A DNA stretch of 64,000 bases from positions 1 to 64,000 of the forward strand of contig WYBU01000019.1 in the NCBI GenBank assembly GCA_011525745.1, read 5' to 3'. This document shows positions 1 to 8,484 of this stretch, piece after piece; the first letter of the stretch is position 1; each line of letters starts with the position of its first letter. A program made the translations under genes and the position numbers. Under the pieces are notes generated by a model that was not told the origin of the DNA, did no database searches, and worked only from the letters and a program-made list of their open reading frames with translations. Origin of the DNA: Planctomycetaceae bacterium (lineage in GTDB: Bacteria; Planctomycetota; Phycisphaerae; UBA1845; UTPLA1).

Positions 1-125
1 GCGCCTGTCGAAGGACTACGAAACGCTCACGTCGAGCAGCGAAGCGATGATCCTCATTGCCATGATCAATGTGATGCTGCATCGGCTCAGTCCAGGGTGA
101 GTTCGCTTTTCAAACACTTTCTTAG
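1..125 (+). mobile_element. Right end of an IS5-family insertion sequence
   Basis: This interval holds the transposase C-terminus (2-100) and a presumed terminal inverted repeat around 100-122. The outer boundary is inferred from the AAACACTTTC-type end and not from seeing both ends, because the left end is outside the window. The neighbouring minus-strand nuclease frame reads straight into the element, so the insertion supplies that gene's last 35 or so codons. Confidence 0.55.
2..100 (+). CDS. IS5-type transposase, C-terminal fragment (cut by window start)
   Basis: The plus strand reads RLSKDYETLTSSSEAMIL followed by IAMINVMLHRL and a TGA stop at 98-100. This is the usual C-terminus of DDE transposases of IS5-type elements (family knowledge), which end in an R-L-S-K-D-Y-E block and a final hydrophobic helix. 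The rest of the transposase lies outside the window. About 20 bases after the stop comes TTTTCAAACACTTTCTTAG (107-125), which looks like an IS5-type terminal inverted repeat, so the element probably ends near 120-125 (inference). It points toward, and abuts, the 3' end of the minus-strand nuclease gene. Confidence 0.8.
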   Translation, partial: RLSKDYETLTSSSEAMILIAMINVMLHRLSPG

Positions 126-1044
126 ACCACATTCTCTTTTCCACTAAACCGGCTCGTAGTGCTAAGCATTCGCGCTCCATTGCACGGTAAAGCTCTATTA
201 CTTCTTGAGGCTTGCCCGCAGTATGGTGAGCCTCGCTATAGGCAGTCGCCGATCTAAGCGAATGCCGAGGTGTGGACGTTATTCTGGCCGCACTGCCAAC
301 CTGACGTTGCAGTACATGTGCACGCAATACCTGATCCCCTTCGTCGGGAGATACGGCGACGGACCCAGATAACGTTACTGTACCACCACAGATCCGCGTC
401 AGACTCTCGCGCACACGACGGGGATTAAGGCGCTCATCGCCGGTGGCGCGCCGCACTAGGTTGAGGAGGGTACGCGGCGGATTCCGCATTAACGATTCCA
501 GTGCTTTCCGAATCTTGCTGTCAGTAAATGTCTGTTCGCCCAGCGCGTCAAGTGTGCCGCGGACCATCTGTTCTCGCGAAAACCGCCACATGTGTTCCGC
601 CAATTGTTGGACGGACACGCCGGTTGAATGCTTTGGGTCGAACGAAACCTCGAACATGAGTTTGTCGGGTGCTGAACATTCTTCAATGCTGCGGTAGACC
701 CTCCAGCACACACCGTTTGAAAGCACGCACCAGACGATGCCCTCAGCAGCGGCGTATCGAACGATTTGCGCGACTGCCTTGACGTCATCAAGCGGATCGT
801 CCAGCGCTTTGGCTTCAAGCAACAACACAGGCTTACGATTTAGCTTTAATGCGTAATCAACCGAGCGTCCGTCAATTGTCGGAAACTCGTGTTCTACTTC
901 GTCCGGATCACGAATGTCCCATCCGAGCGCTTCAAGAACCGGGTCAATAATGATGGCTCGTGTCGGCGTTTCCTTGAGACGATGTCGTCGCAGGGTTTCA
1001 AGCCGCGATCGAACGTCCTCAATGCGCGAAACAAGCTGGTTCAT
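16..1044 (-). CDS. HsdR_N-type restriction nuclease-domain protein, 3' end altered by IS
   Basis: The protein has an N-terminal helix, then a PD-(D/E)xK nuclease core: Asp63 in SVDYAL and Glu78-x-Lys80 in LLLEAKAL. That is the pattern of the type I restriction enzyme R-subunit N-terminal domain and of stand-alone HsdR_N proteins (family knowledge). No helicase motifs follow, so it is not a full HsdR. I chose the ATG at 1044 because GGGAG lies 6 bases upstream; an ATG at 1074, directly after the stop of the dehydrogenase gene, is the alternative. The last 35 or so residues (from WSKKVF on) are antisense to the IS5 transposase end, so the native C-terminus is lost or replaced. It could be a stand-alone nuclease or a restriction-system remnant; no methylase gene is in view. 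Confidence 0.7.
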   Translation of the reverse strand: MNQLVSRIEDVRSRLETLRRHRLKETPTRAIIIDPVLEALGWDIRDPDEVEHEFPTIDGRSVDYALKLNRKPVLLLEAKALDDPLDDVKAVAQIVRYAAAEGIVWCVLSNGVCWRVYRSIEECSAPDKLMFEVSFDPKHSTGVSVQQLAEHMWRFSREQMVRGTLDALGEQTFTDSKIRKALESLMRNPPRTLLNLVRRATGDERLNPRRVRESLTRICGGTVTLSGSVAVSPDEGDQVLRAHVLQRQVGSAARITSTPRHSLRSATAYSEAHHTAGKPQEVIELYRAMERECLALRAGLVEKRMWSKKVFEKRTHPGLSRCSITLIMAMRIIASLLDVSVS

Positions 1045-1074
1045 TCGCAACTCCCGCAGAATGTGATGAGCCAT

Positions 1075-2643
1075 TTAACCAAACTGAATCCCCTGCGCCA
1101 AGGGCAGCTCCGTCGTGTAGTTGATCGTGTTCGTCTGTCGCCGCATGTACGCCTTCCACGAGTCCGAACCGCTCTCGCGGCCGCCGCCGGTTTCCTTCTC
1201 GCCGCCGAACGCTCCGCCGATCTCGGCGCCGCTCGTGCCGATGTTGACGTTGGCGATGCCGCAATCGCTGCCGGCGGCCGACAGAAACCGCTCCGCCTCG
1301 AGCAGGTTCCGCGTGAAAATCGCCGACGACAGCCCCTGCGGAACACCGTTGTGCAGCGCAATCGCTTCGTCCAGATCCGCCAGCGCCGCGCCGCCGCCCG
1401 CGGAGGACGCCGCCCCCGATCGCCGGCCGTAGGGAATGATGTACAGTATCGGCGCGAACGTCTCTTCCTGCACGATCGCGAAATCGTTCCGCGCCGCGGC
1501 GATGCAGGGCGATACGTAACAGCCGCCCGGATACTGCGGCCCGCTCAGCCGTTCGCCGCCGTACAGCACGGCGCCGCCCTCTTCCTTCAGCCGCCCGATG
1601 GCCGACATCATCGCCTCGACCGCCTTGCCGTCGATCAGCGGGCCCATCAGCGTGCCGGCCTCCAGCGGATTGCCGATCGGCACCTGTCGATAGGCCGCGA
1701 TCAGCCGCTGCGTCAGCTCCTCGCGGACCGACTCATGCACGATGATGCGCCGCGTGCTGGTGCAGCGCTGTCCCGCGGTGCCGACCGCCCCGAACACAAT
1801 CGCGCGAACCGCCAGGTCGAGGTCCGCCTGCGGCGTGACGATAATCGCGTTGTTGCCCCCCAGCTCCAGAATCGTCCGCCCCAGCCGCTTGCCGATGATC
1901 TCGCCGACGCGATACCCCATCCGGCAGCTTCCCGTCGCCGACACCAGCGGAACGCGCCGATCGTGCAGCATCAGATCGCCGACGCTCGATCCCGGTCCGA
2001 TGAACAGGCTGAAGATGGCCGGATCGACGCCGGTTTCGCGACACACCCCCTCCGCGATCCGCGTTGTCGCGATGGCGCACAGCGGCGTCTGCGACGAGGG
2101 CTTCCACAAACAGGCGTCGCCGCAAACGGCGGCCAGGGCCGAGTTCCACGACCACACCGCGACGGGAAAATTGAACGCGCTGATAATGCCGACCACGCCC
2201 AGCGGATGCCACTGCTCGTACATGCGGTGGCCCGGCCTCTCGCTGTGCATCGTCAGCCCGTAAAGCTGGCGCGACAGCCCGACGGCGAAGTCACAGATGT
2301 CGATCATCTCCTGGACTTCGCCTTCGCCCTCGGCCCTGATCTTGCCCATTTCGAGCGAAACGAGCGCGCCCAGGGCCGCCTTTCTTTCGCGTAACGCGTT
2401 GCCGAGCCGCCGAATCGTCTCGCCGCGCACGGGTGCGGGGACGTTACGCCATTTCAGAAACGCCTGCTGCGCGCATGTGACCGCCCGCTCGTAGTCCTGC
2501 GGTGTCGCCTGCCGTACGGCCGCCAGCGGCTTGCAGTCGATGGGCGAAACGGAGGTCAGCAGCGGACCGCCGCCGAGCCACTCGCCGCAGAAAACGCCGG
2601 GGTTCTCGGCCTCGATTCCGAGTTGATGAAGGATGTTCTGCAT
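1075..2643 (-). CDS. ALDH7-family aldehyde dehydrogenase (aminoadipate semialdehyde type)
   Basis: An NAD-dependent aldehyde dehydrogenase of 522 residues, the usual ALDH7 length. The start MQNILHQLG followed by ENPGVFCGEW matches the opening of ALDH7A1/AmaB proteins, which oxidise alpha-aminoadipic semialdehyde (piperideine-6-carboxylate) in lysine breakdown. Visible motifs are the AFNFPVAVW cofactor region, the glutamate in LELGGNN, the catalytic Cys in GTAGQRCTSTRR and the PQGLSSAIFT block. The open frame continues upstream, but that stretch is unlike the family, so the ATG at 2643 is preferred although no clear ribosome site precedes it. A Gly/Ala-rich insert of about 17 residues (GRRSGAASSAGGGAALA) sits just before DLDEAIALHN and is not usual. 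The stop is immediately followed by an alternative ATG of the nuclease gene. Confidence 0.88.
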   Translation of the reverse strand: MQNILHQLGIEAENPGVFCGEWLGGGPLLTSVSPIDCKPLAAVRQATPQDYERAVTCAQQAFLKWRNVPAPVRGETIRRLGNALRERKAALGALVSLEMGKIRAEGEGEVQEMIDICDFAVGLSRQLYGLTMHSERPGHRMYEQWHPLGVVGIISAFNFPVAVWSWNSALAAVCGDACLWKPSSQTPLCAIATTRIAEGVCRETGVDPAIFSLFIGPGSSVGDLMLHDRRVPLVSATGSCRMGYRVGEIIGKRLGRTILELGGNNAIIVTPQADLDLAVRAIVFGAVGTAGQRCTSTRRIIVHESVREELTQRLIAAYRQVPIGNPLEAGTLMGPLIDGKAVEAMMSAIGRLKEEGGAVLYGGERLSGPQYPGGCYVSPCIAAARNDFAIVQEETFAPILYIIPYGRRSGAASSAGGGAALADLDEAIALHNGVPQGLSSAIFTRNLLEAERFLSAAGSDCGIANVNIGTSGAEIGGAFGGEKETGGGRESGSDSWKAYMRRQTNTINYTTELPLAQGIQFG

Positions 2644-2741
2644 GACAAGAGGATAAGGCTTGTCATGCCGGCGTGACAAGAATCGGCGAAAGCGGGCCGC
2701 GCAGCGCCGTTCGCGTCTGACGTGTTGGCGCGGACCCGCGA

Positions 2742-3332
2742 TTACATCTCGGCGCGATCGGCCTCCTCGAGCACATGGTCCACGAAATCCTGTTCGGTTG
2801 ATGAGAAGTTCGTGATCGCACTCAGTTTCCCGTCGTCGCCGATCTCGACGTACGTATCTGGCGTCGTCAGCTCCTTGTGATAGTCCGGATCGTTGGGGTT
2901 TCCGCCGGGCGGGATGTTCAGGCTGTCGGCGATCGCCTTGCTGCCGGACGGACCGAGAAAGTAGATGCGGTCTTTGGTCGAGCCTTTCTGCAGGATGAAC
3001 TCCGTGCCATATCCGCTGCACTTGACGCGGTTCGTGCGGCCGAGCAACCACGGTGCGGACCGACCGGCGTATTTGAAGAAAATCCAGCCGTCGGTCAGCA
3101 CGTAGACGGCTGCCGGCGTGCCGCTCTCAAATGAGCCTTGGCCTACGCTTCCTCCGGGCGTCGGCCCCGTCAGCGCGTTTACGGACCAGTTCTGCATCGC
3201 GTCGTTGAATTTGATCAACAGGCGCGTGCCGGCTTTGGCGACGACCGTCTTGTTCAGTTGAATCTCCGACTGTGGCGACGATCCATCGACCGTGACGTAC
3301 GCGAAATTGGCCCATTGACCGACGTCTGGCAT
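2742..3332 (-). CDS. Hypothetical protein, 196 residues
   Basis: I do not recognise this protein. It starts MPDVGQWANFAYVTVDG with AGGAGAG about 10 bases upstream. It is soluble-looking, without signal peptide or membrane helix, rich in Gly, Pro and Asp, with several short beta-like stretches (LLIKFND, AVYVLTDGWIFFKYAG, YVEIGDDGKLSAI) and an acidic C-terminus (DFVDHVLEEADRAEM). It lies between the kinase-CHASE2 gene and the ALDH gene, all on the minus strand, with about 300 bases of apparently non-coding DNA (3333-3628) upstream. Confidence 0.6.
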   Translation of the reverse strand: MPDVGQWANFAYVTVDGSSPQSEIQLNKTVVAKAGTRLLIKFNDAMQNWSVNALTGPTPGGSVGQGSFESGTPAAVYVLTDGWIFFKYAGRSAPWLLGRTNRVKCSGYGTEFILQKGSTKDRIYFLGPSGSKAIADSLNIPPGGNPNDPDYHKELTTPDTYVEIGDDGKLSAITNFSSTEQDFVDHVLEEADRAEM

Positions 3333-3628
3333 GATCCTGGCTCTCCTATTGCTGCACCGCATCGCCGCAATCGACGCAACCGCGGCAGTGTCATGGTTTC
3401 GGCCGTTGCGTTGGCGAATTGACCTGATCGGCGCGCAACCCTCCCGATCGATCGGCAGCGGCACGCCGCCGCCGAGCCAAGCCCAAAGCGCGAAACGCAA
3501 GTTTGGAATCGGCGAAATCCCGGCCGTGAAGTCGAGCCGGACCCATTCGATCGGCCGACACCGTTGCCGGCGCGCTCGCTGATCCCGGCGATTCGCCGAA
3601 TGCACCGGCCGCCGAGTTCCTGACGGAG
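3333..3628. other. Intergenic stretch without recognised content
   Basis: It lies between the end of the kinase gene and the start of the hypothetical gene, both on the minus strand. The AGGAGAG ribosome site of the downstream gene is at its edge. An 83-codon plus-strand frame (3331-3582) exists but has no recognisable protein and reads like a random frame in GC-rich DNA. I see no repeat or terminator. Confidence 0.4.
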
Positions 3629-5962
3629 TCACCGTGACATGGGCCGCAATCGAGCCGTGCGCGTGATCCAGGCTGCCGGCTCGATCGCGATCACGAAAAC
3701 CAGGATCGGCAGCCACGGTACAAACAAGTAAGCGCAAAACAGCATCGTGAGCTTTCCAAAAAAAATGGCGAGAATGATGAACGCCATTACCGCCGCGAGG
3801 CGAATCAGGAAGTGCGTCGCCCACTTGCGCCCCACGAACAACCCCGTGCCCGCGGAAACAATCGAAATCAGGAGTCGTTCGAGGGGGCGCGAACGCCGAA
3901 TCGGCACTGAGCGGACCAGCGTGTCGATGGCCGCGGAAGCAAGACACATGCTGTGCAGCGTTCGACCATCGGGATGTTTGAATGCATCCATGCCCGTGCG
4001 ACCTTCGGCGATGACGACAATCTTGCCCTGGGTCCACCCAGTCAGATCGGCGTCATCGGCGGTCAGGACGTCGTGGAAGCAACGTGTGCGGGATTCAAGT
4101 ATTTCGTCTTGCGGCACGTCGACAATTAAATACCCAACCAGGTCCGACGCGCGTAGACCATGAAGCGGGTCGCCCACCATGTCGGCCGGGCCGATGGAGG
4201 ACACACGTTGCTCGTCCGATGCGTCGACGTAGGCGAAGCTCGCCGGCAGGTCGGCGCTGGGAAGCCGATATTCGACACACACCAGCTCCAGCTCCTCGTC
4301 CAGCGCAAAGCGCCAGGCATGGCGTGGTCGCCGATACGCCGCCCAGGCCGCCAGGCTCAACGATGGCAACACTTCGCTTCGTCCGCGCTGAACGGCAAGA
4401 TCCACTTTCCACGGCGCCGTCTCGTCAGCGGTCATCGTTCTGCCGCCCCAGCGGACGTGCGGCGCGATGTCGCGACTCATCTGTGGATCGCCGTCAAACC
4501 ACCACTCGGCGGAAACGATTACGTCGATCCCCGCGTCCGCGAGTGCACGGATGCCGGCCACCAGAAATTCGTCATGCGGCGTTTCGCCAGGCAGGTTGAG
4601 GTTGATCACAACGACCCGCGGTTTGGCGTGCGCCAGCCGTTCCAGCAGCCGCCCGTGAAGCCGGCGCACGCTGCGCCATTCCTTCTCCCGCACCCCCGGC
4701 ACATTTAGCTTCTCCGCCACTGCTTCGACATTCGTGTCGTCGCAGATGGGAACCATGCAAATCGAATCGAGCTGCGATCCACCGCCGCCGGTGCCCACCG
4801 ACCGGTAGATCCATAGCTCATAGGCCGAGACGATCGGCCGCAACCCGTCCACAACCGCACGCTGAACGCGCTCGGCGGCGGACATGGCCGCGATGACGAT
4901 GGTGGCAATCACAAGCCACGGAAAGCGTCGCGCCCCCTTGCCGACCGTGATGCGGACCGAGTCGCCCCAGGTCGGCCGGCGGGCCTTGATCGAACTGCCG
5001 TCCAGGAATCGCTCGACGTCCACGGCCAGGTCCACTGCCGTCGCGTAGCGCTGCGAAGGCTCCTTCGCCAGCGCACAAAGCAGGATTGCGTCGATGTCCG
5101 GCCCCAGTTTCCGCAGAATGCGGGAAGGGCGCTCGGGCGGCGTCTCGGCGATGTGTCGCAGCACCGCGTCGAGGCTGCCCGCCACGGGATAAGGAAAATT
5201 CCCCGTTAACGCCTGATACAGGATCACGCCGAGCGAATAAACGTCGCTGCGCGCATCCATTCGCGCCGTGTCCCCGCGCGCCTGCTCCGGACAACCGTAA
5301 TGCAGCGTGCCCAAAAACTCCTGGCTCAGCGTCAGCGTCGGTACGTCCTGTGCCGCGTCCAGCGGGGCCAGCTTGGCCAGCCCGAAATCCAGAATATGCG
5401 GTTCGCCCCGTTCGTCGATCAGAATGTTGCTGGGTTTGAGGTCGCGGTGGATGACGCCGTTTTCATGCGCGTGGTGCACGACCCGGCAAATCTTGGCGAA
5501 TAACCGAAGAATCCCCTCGGGCGACGATCGCCTCGACTCGATGTAGGCGTCGAATCGATCGCCCCGCACCAGCTCCATGGCGAAGTACCAGCGGCCGGCC
5601 GACAGACCACTGTCGTAGATCGTCACGATGTTGGGGTGTTTGAGCTGTGCCAGAATCTGCACTTCGCGCTCGAAGCGCGCACGATCGCCGGGGCTGGCAA
5701 ATGCGCCTTCCTTGAGAACTTTCAGCGCCACGCGGCGCTTCGTCGACGCCTGGATGGCGTCGTAAACAACCCCCTGGCCCCCGCGGTAGATCTCACCGCG
5801 CAGCCGATAGCCTTCAAACGTATCGGGCGGCAACCCCAGGTCGCGCGGCGAATCGTCGCGCGCAGTCGGCGCCGGCCCTGCGCAGGCGGTCTCGTCATCG
5901 AGCGGGTCGTACTCCGGCCCGGCGTCGGCGCGTTCTGGATTGCGAGACTCCTCTTCGGCCAT
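3629..5962 (-). CDS. Membrane Ser/Thr protein kinase with CHASE2 sensor domain
   Basis: A 777-residue receptor-type kinase. The N-terminal 50 residues are acidic and disordered-looking. The kinase domain follows: glycine loop GEIYRGGQGVVY, Lys81 in VALKVLK, HRDLKPSN with HRD at 172-174, DFG at 192-194 and an APE-like CPEQA. A membrane helix (FPWLVIATIVIAAMSAA) comes next, then an extracytoplasmic region with CHASE2 character: the opening YELWIYR, VVVINLNLPGE and the periodic ADAGIDVIVSAEW block. Three hydrophobic segments close the protein. CHASE2 domains are extracellular sensors (family knowledge). The ATG at 5962 is preferred because the in-frame upstream part (to 6055) is Arg/His-rich and unlike a kinase leader. 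It appears to stand alone; the ligand cannot be predicted. Confidence 0.88.
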   Translation of the reverse strand: MAEEESRNPERADAGPEYDPLDDETACAGPAPTARDDSPRDLGLPPDTFEGYRLRGEIYRGGQGVVYDAIQASTKRRVALKVLKEGAFASPGDRARFEREVQILAQLKHPNIVTIYDSGLSAGRWYFAMELVRGDRFDAYIESRRSSPEGILRLFAKICRVVHHAHENGVIHRDLKPSNILIDERGEPHILDFGLAKLAPLDAAQDVPTLTLSQEFLGTLHYGCPEQARGDTARMDARSDVYSLGVILYQALTGNFPYPVAGSLDAVLRHIAETPPERPSRILRKLGPDIDAILLCALAKEPSQRYATAVDLAVDVERFLDGSSIKARRPTWGDSVRITVGKGARRFPWLVIATIVIAAMSAAERVQRAVVDGLRPIVSAYELWIYRSVGTGGGGSQLDSICMVPICDDTNVEAVAEKLNVPGVREKEWRSVRRLHGRLLERLAHAKPRVVVINLNLPGETPHDEFLVAGIRALADAGIDVIVSAEWWFDGDPQMSRDIAPHVRWGGRTMTADETAPWKVDLAVQRGRSEVLPSLSLAAWAAYRRPRHAWRFALDEELELVCVEYRLPSADLPASFAYVDASDEQRVSSIGPADMVGDPLHGLRASDLVGYLIVDVPQDEILESRTRCFHDVLTADDADLTGWTQGKIVVIAEGRTGMDAFKHPDGRTLHSMCLASAAIDTLVRSVPIRRSRPLERLLISIVSAGTGLFVGRKWATHFLIRLAAVMAFIILAIFFGKLTMLFCAYLFVPWLPILVFVIAIEPAAWITRTARLRPMSR

Positions 5963-6216
5963 GCCCACCCGTCCGTCGCCCACGTCCCCTCGGCATCCGC
6001 CGTGTGTCGATAAAATTCGGACTTGATGCGTCTGATCGTACGATTCCCTGCGCAAGGTGTAAATACGTCGGGAGGTTCAAAGTCCGCGACGCACTCGCGG
6101 CCGGAACGTTGTATCGATGCCGCGCGCGGCCGTAGGCGTTACAATCACGTGACAGCCGATGAGATCAGGCGCCCGAACAAGCGCCACCGGGGGCACGGCT
6201 GCGAAAGGAAGACGGC

Positions 6217-6939
6217 GTGCTTTTGTCCCGCTACGGCGCTCGCGAGATCGCACTGTGCACGGTGCTCCTCGGCCTGCTGGGCACGGCGGCCTGGCATGTT
6301 TCGGTATACGCCGTCGCCGCGTGCGTCCTGTTGTGGCTCGCCTGCCTGGCTTTCTTCCGTGATCCACGTCGCGCGATTCCCGCAACGCCCGGCGCGTTGG
6401 TTGCACCGGCTGACGGACACGTAACCGAAATCAGCGAATTGGAGTACCACGACCTGATCGGCGCCCCGGCAACACGCATCGGCGTTTTTCTCAGCGTGTT
6501 CGACGTGCACGTGAATCGCGCGCCATGCGGCGGGCGCGTCGTGCGCACCGACTATCAGCCCGGCGAGTTCCTCGATGCGCGTCACGCCGAATCCGGCCAG
6601 CGCAACGAGAGCCTGACGCTCGTGATCGAACCCGACGCCAATCTGCCCGGACCGATCGTGGTCCGTCAGGTCGCCGGCCTGATCGCGCGGCGCATCGTTT
6701 GCGCGGCTAAGCCGGGCGACCGGCTGACTCGCGGGCAGCGATACGGGATGATCAAATTCGGGTCGCGCACGGAGCTGATCACCCCCCGCGGCCCGAAATG
6801 GCGCACGTGTGTGACGATGGGGCAGACGGTTCGCGGGGGCGTCACGATACTTGTGCAATACCAGGCGGCTCGAACCGCCGATGAGAACATACATGAGACT
6901 CACGCATCCAGCCGATACGAAGAAGCGGCGGCACGGTGA
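6217..6939 (+). CDS. psd: Phosphatidylserine decarboxylase, short type
   Basis: Converts phosphatidylserine to phosphatidylethanolamine at the membrane. The protein has 240 residues, typical of the short Psd type. Two N-terminal hydrophobic segments (residues 9-45) precede FFRDPRR and the conserved VAPADGHV block. VFDVHVNRAP follows, and the self-cleavage site is in MIKFGSRTEL: the Gly-Ser bond is cut and Ser becomes the pyruvoyl group. The start is GTG at 6217 with AAAGGAAG upstream. The 3' end overlaps the start of the phosphatidylserine synthase gene by about 47 bases, so the two are probably translated from one message in reverse order of the pathway. Confidence 0.92.
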   Translation: MLLSRYGAREIALCTVLLGLLGTAAWHVSVYAVAACVLLWLACLAFFRDPRRAIPATPGALVAPADGHVTEISELEYHDLIGAPATRIGVFLSVFDVHVNRAPCGGRVVRTDYQPGEFLDARHAESGQRNESLTLVIEPDANLPGPIVVRQVAGLIARRIVCAAKPGDRLTRGQRYGMIKFGSRTELITPRGPKWRTCVTMGQTVRGGVTILVQYQAARTADENIHETHASSRYEEAAAR

Positions 6940-7846
6940 ACGCCGGCTCAAGGCCGTCGCCGTGCTGCCGTCGCTGGCGACGCTCGGCAACCTTGTCTGC
7001 GGCTTTGGCGCAATCTACATGTGCGCGCTGTCGATCGCTTCCGGCGGCGGCGATCTCGAAAAGACGACGCTGAGCAACTCGCGGATCGAGCAGTGGTTCC
7101 CGACTTACCTGGCCATCGGCGCTTACCTTCTTCTCGGCGCGATGGCCTTCGACGCGCTCGATGGTCGGCTGGCGCGGCTCACACGCAAGACCAGCGATTT
7201 TGGCGCGCAGCTCGACTCGATGTCCGACATGGTCAGCTTCGGCGTCGCACCGGCGCTGCTTATGCTTTGCATCGTGCGCCACATGCACTGGGGGACGTCG
7301 AGCACGCCGCTGCAAACCCTCTGGTGGCGCGCCGAATGGGCCATGTTCGCCGTCTATGCCTGTTGCGCGGCCATCCGCTTGGCGCGGTTCAATGTCGAGA
7401 ACGTCGCCGATGAATCCGCCCATCGTTATTTCCGCGGCCTGCCGTCCCCCGGCGCGGCCGCCGTCGTTGTGTCGATGGTGATTCTCCACGAGGAATTCCT
7501 GCGAAAGATGTCGCCCGAATGGAAGACGCTCATGCTCCAGGGCGTCGCCCCGCCGCTGACCATGCTCATCGGCCTGCTGATGGTCAGCCGCTTTCGCTAT
7601 CCACACCTCGTCAACACCGTGCTTCGACTCCGCGGCCGCCGACCCTTGTCGCATGTGATCGTGATGCTGGCGGTCATCGGCGTCGCGTTCCTGCGTCCGC
7701 ATGCCACTTTCGTCGCGCTGGCGCTCGGCTACGCGCTGATCGGCCCGATTGGTGCGCTGACCGCGCGGAAGCACGCGGCGGCGGCTGAACCCGTGCCGCC
7801 CGAAGTCGTCCGACCACCGGCGAAGGCCACTGTCGGCCCGAATTGA
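6893..7846 (+). CDS. pssA: CDP-diacylglycerol-serine O-phosphatidyltransferase
   Basis: Makes phosphatidylserine from CDP-diacylglycerol and serine, the substrate for the Psd encoded just upstream. The CDP-alcohol phosphotransferase signature is complete: DALDGRLARLTRKTSDFGAQ followed by the two last aspartates in LDSMSD. About eight hydrophobic segments follow. FRGLPSPGAAA is a typical PssA motif. The C-terminus is a basic, Pro/Ala-rich tail. Starts at 6881 and 6893 (both ATG, inside psd) are possible; 6893 is listed because MRLTHPADTKKRR resembles a PssA N-terminus. Together with psd this is a complete branch for phosphatidylethanolamine. Confidence 0.9.
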   Translation: MRLTHPADTKKRRHGERRLKAVAVLPSLATLGNLVCGFGAIYMCALSIASGGGDLEKTTLSNSRIEQWFPTYLAIGAYLLLGAMAFDALDGRLARLTRKTSDFGAQLDSMSDMVSFGVAPALLMLCIVRHMHWGTSSTPLQTLWWRAEWAMFAVYACCAAIRLARFNVENVADESAHRYFRGLPSPGAAAVVVSMVILHEEFLRKMSPEWKTLMLQGVAPPLTMLIGLLMVSRFRYPHLVNTVLRLRGRRPLSHVIVMLAVIGVAFLRPHATFVALALGYALIGPIGALTARKHAAAAEPVPPEVVRPPAKATVGPN

Positions 7847-7891
7847 GCGTCACCAAATGGCGCTGATTCGATCCGGCGTTACTATGTCCGC

Positions 7892-8242
7892 ATGAGCGAC
7901 GAATCGACTACCGTTCGGGCACTGCGCGATGCCATCGCCCGTTTCGTGGCCGACCGCGACTGGCAGCAGTTTCACGATCCCAAGAACCTGGCCATGTCGA
8001 TTTCCATCGAAGCGGCCGAGTTGATGGAGCACTTCCAGTGGCTGCGCAGTGAGCAACTCGACGCCATCCGGTCATCGGAATCGGACATGCGCCTGGTCCG
8101 CGAGGAACTGGCCGACATCCTGTGTTACGCGCTCTCGTTCGCCAACGCCCTAGAAATCGACGTTGCCGACGCCGTGCGCGAGAAAATCGCCAAGAACGAA
8201 CAGAAGTACCCCGCCGATCAGTTCAAGGGACGCTACCGCTGA
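7892..8242 (+). CDS. MazG-like nucleotide pyrophosphohydrolase
   Basis: A 116-residue all-alpha NTP pyrophosphohydrolase of the MazG/dCTPase group, which hydrolyses (d)NTPs to monophosphates and pyrophosphate. The metal-binding ExxE...ExxD pattern is in SIEAAELMEHFQW and REELADILCYAL; WQQFHDPKNLAMS is also typical of the single-domain family, and the C-terminus (NEQKYPADQFKGRYR) is a family hallmark. The gene follows pssA by 45 bases on the same strand. It is probably a house-cleaning enzyme for abnormal pyrimidine nucleotides (inference); the substrate cannot be read from the sequence. Confidence 0.88.
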   Translation: MSDESTTVRALRDAIARFVADRDWQQFHDPKNLAMSISIEAAELMEHFQWLRSEQLDAIRSSESDMRLVREELADILCYALSFANALEIDVADAVREKIAKNEQKYPADQFKGRYR

Positions 8243-8263
8243 ACACACGTCGTCTCGGCTGAT

Positions 8264-8339
8264 CCGAGCCACAAGCGCAAGCGCCGGGGGTTACCCCCTC
8301 CGTCGTAGCGTCACCGCAGATCTGGCGCTTGCGGCTCGG
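8264..8339. repeat. Imperfect inverted repeat with an inner G5/C5 hairpin
   Basis: The arms are CCGAGCC-ACAAG-CGCAAGCGCC (8264-8285) and GGCGCTTGCGGCTCGG (8324-8339), complementary apart from a bulge of about six bases in the left arm. Inside lies GGGGG-TTA-CCCCC (8286-8298). It sits between the convergent MazG-like gene and the minus-strand exported-protein gene, so it may end transcription in both directions, but it has no T-run. Half of it (GCGCTTGCGGCTC) recurs at 46259-46271. Confidence 0.6.
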
Positions 8340-8484
8340 TTCAGTAGGGTCCCCCGTGCTAACCCAAAGCAGATATGACTCCCGTCGTGCGGACGGTTCC
8401 GCAACGTTTCCCCGCTCGTAATCTCAGCGGCTCGCAATCGGTCGCCGCCACTTCCGGCCGCAGGCCGACTCCGCCGGTAGCCGG

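Noticed and set aside
889..2394. Long plus-strand open frame opposite the ALDH gene
   Set aside because: It is Arg/Pro/Ala/His-rich, has no family pattern and lies opposite a strongly conserved gene; a GC-rich shadow.
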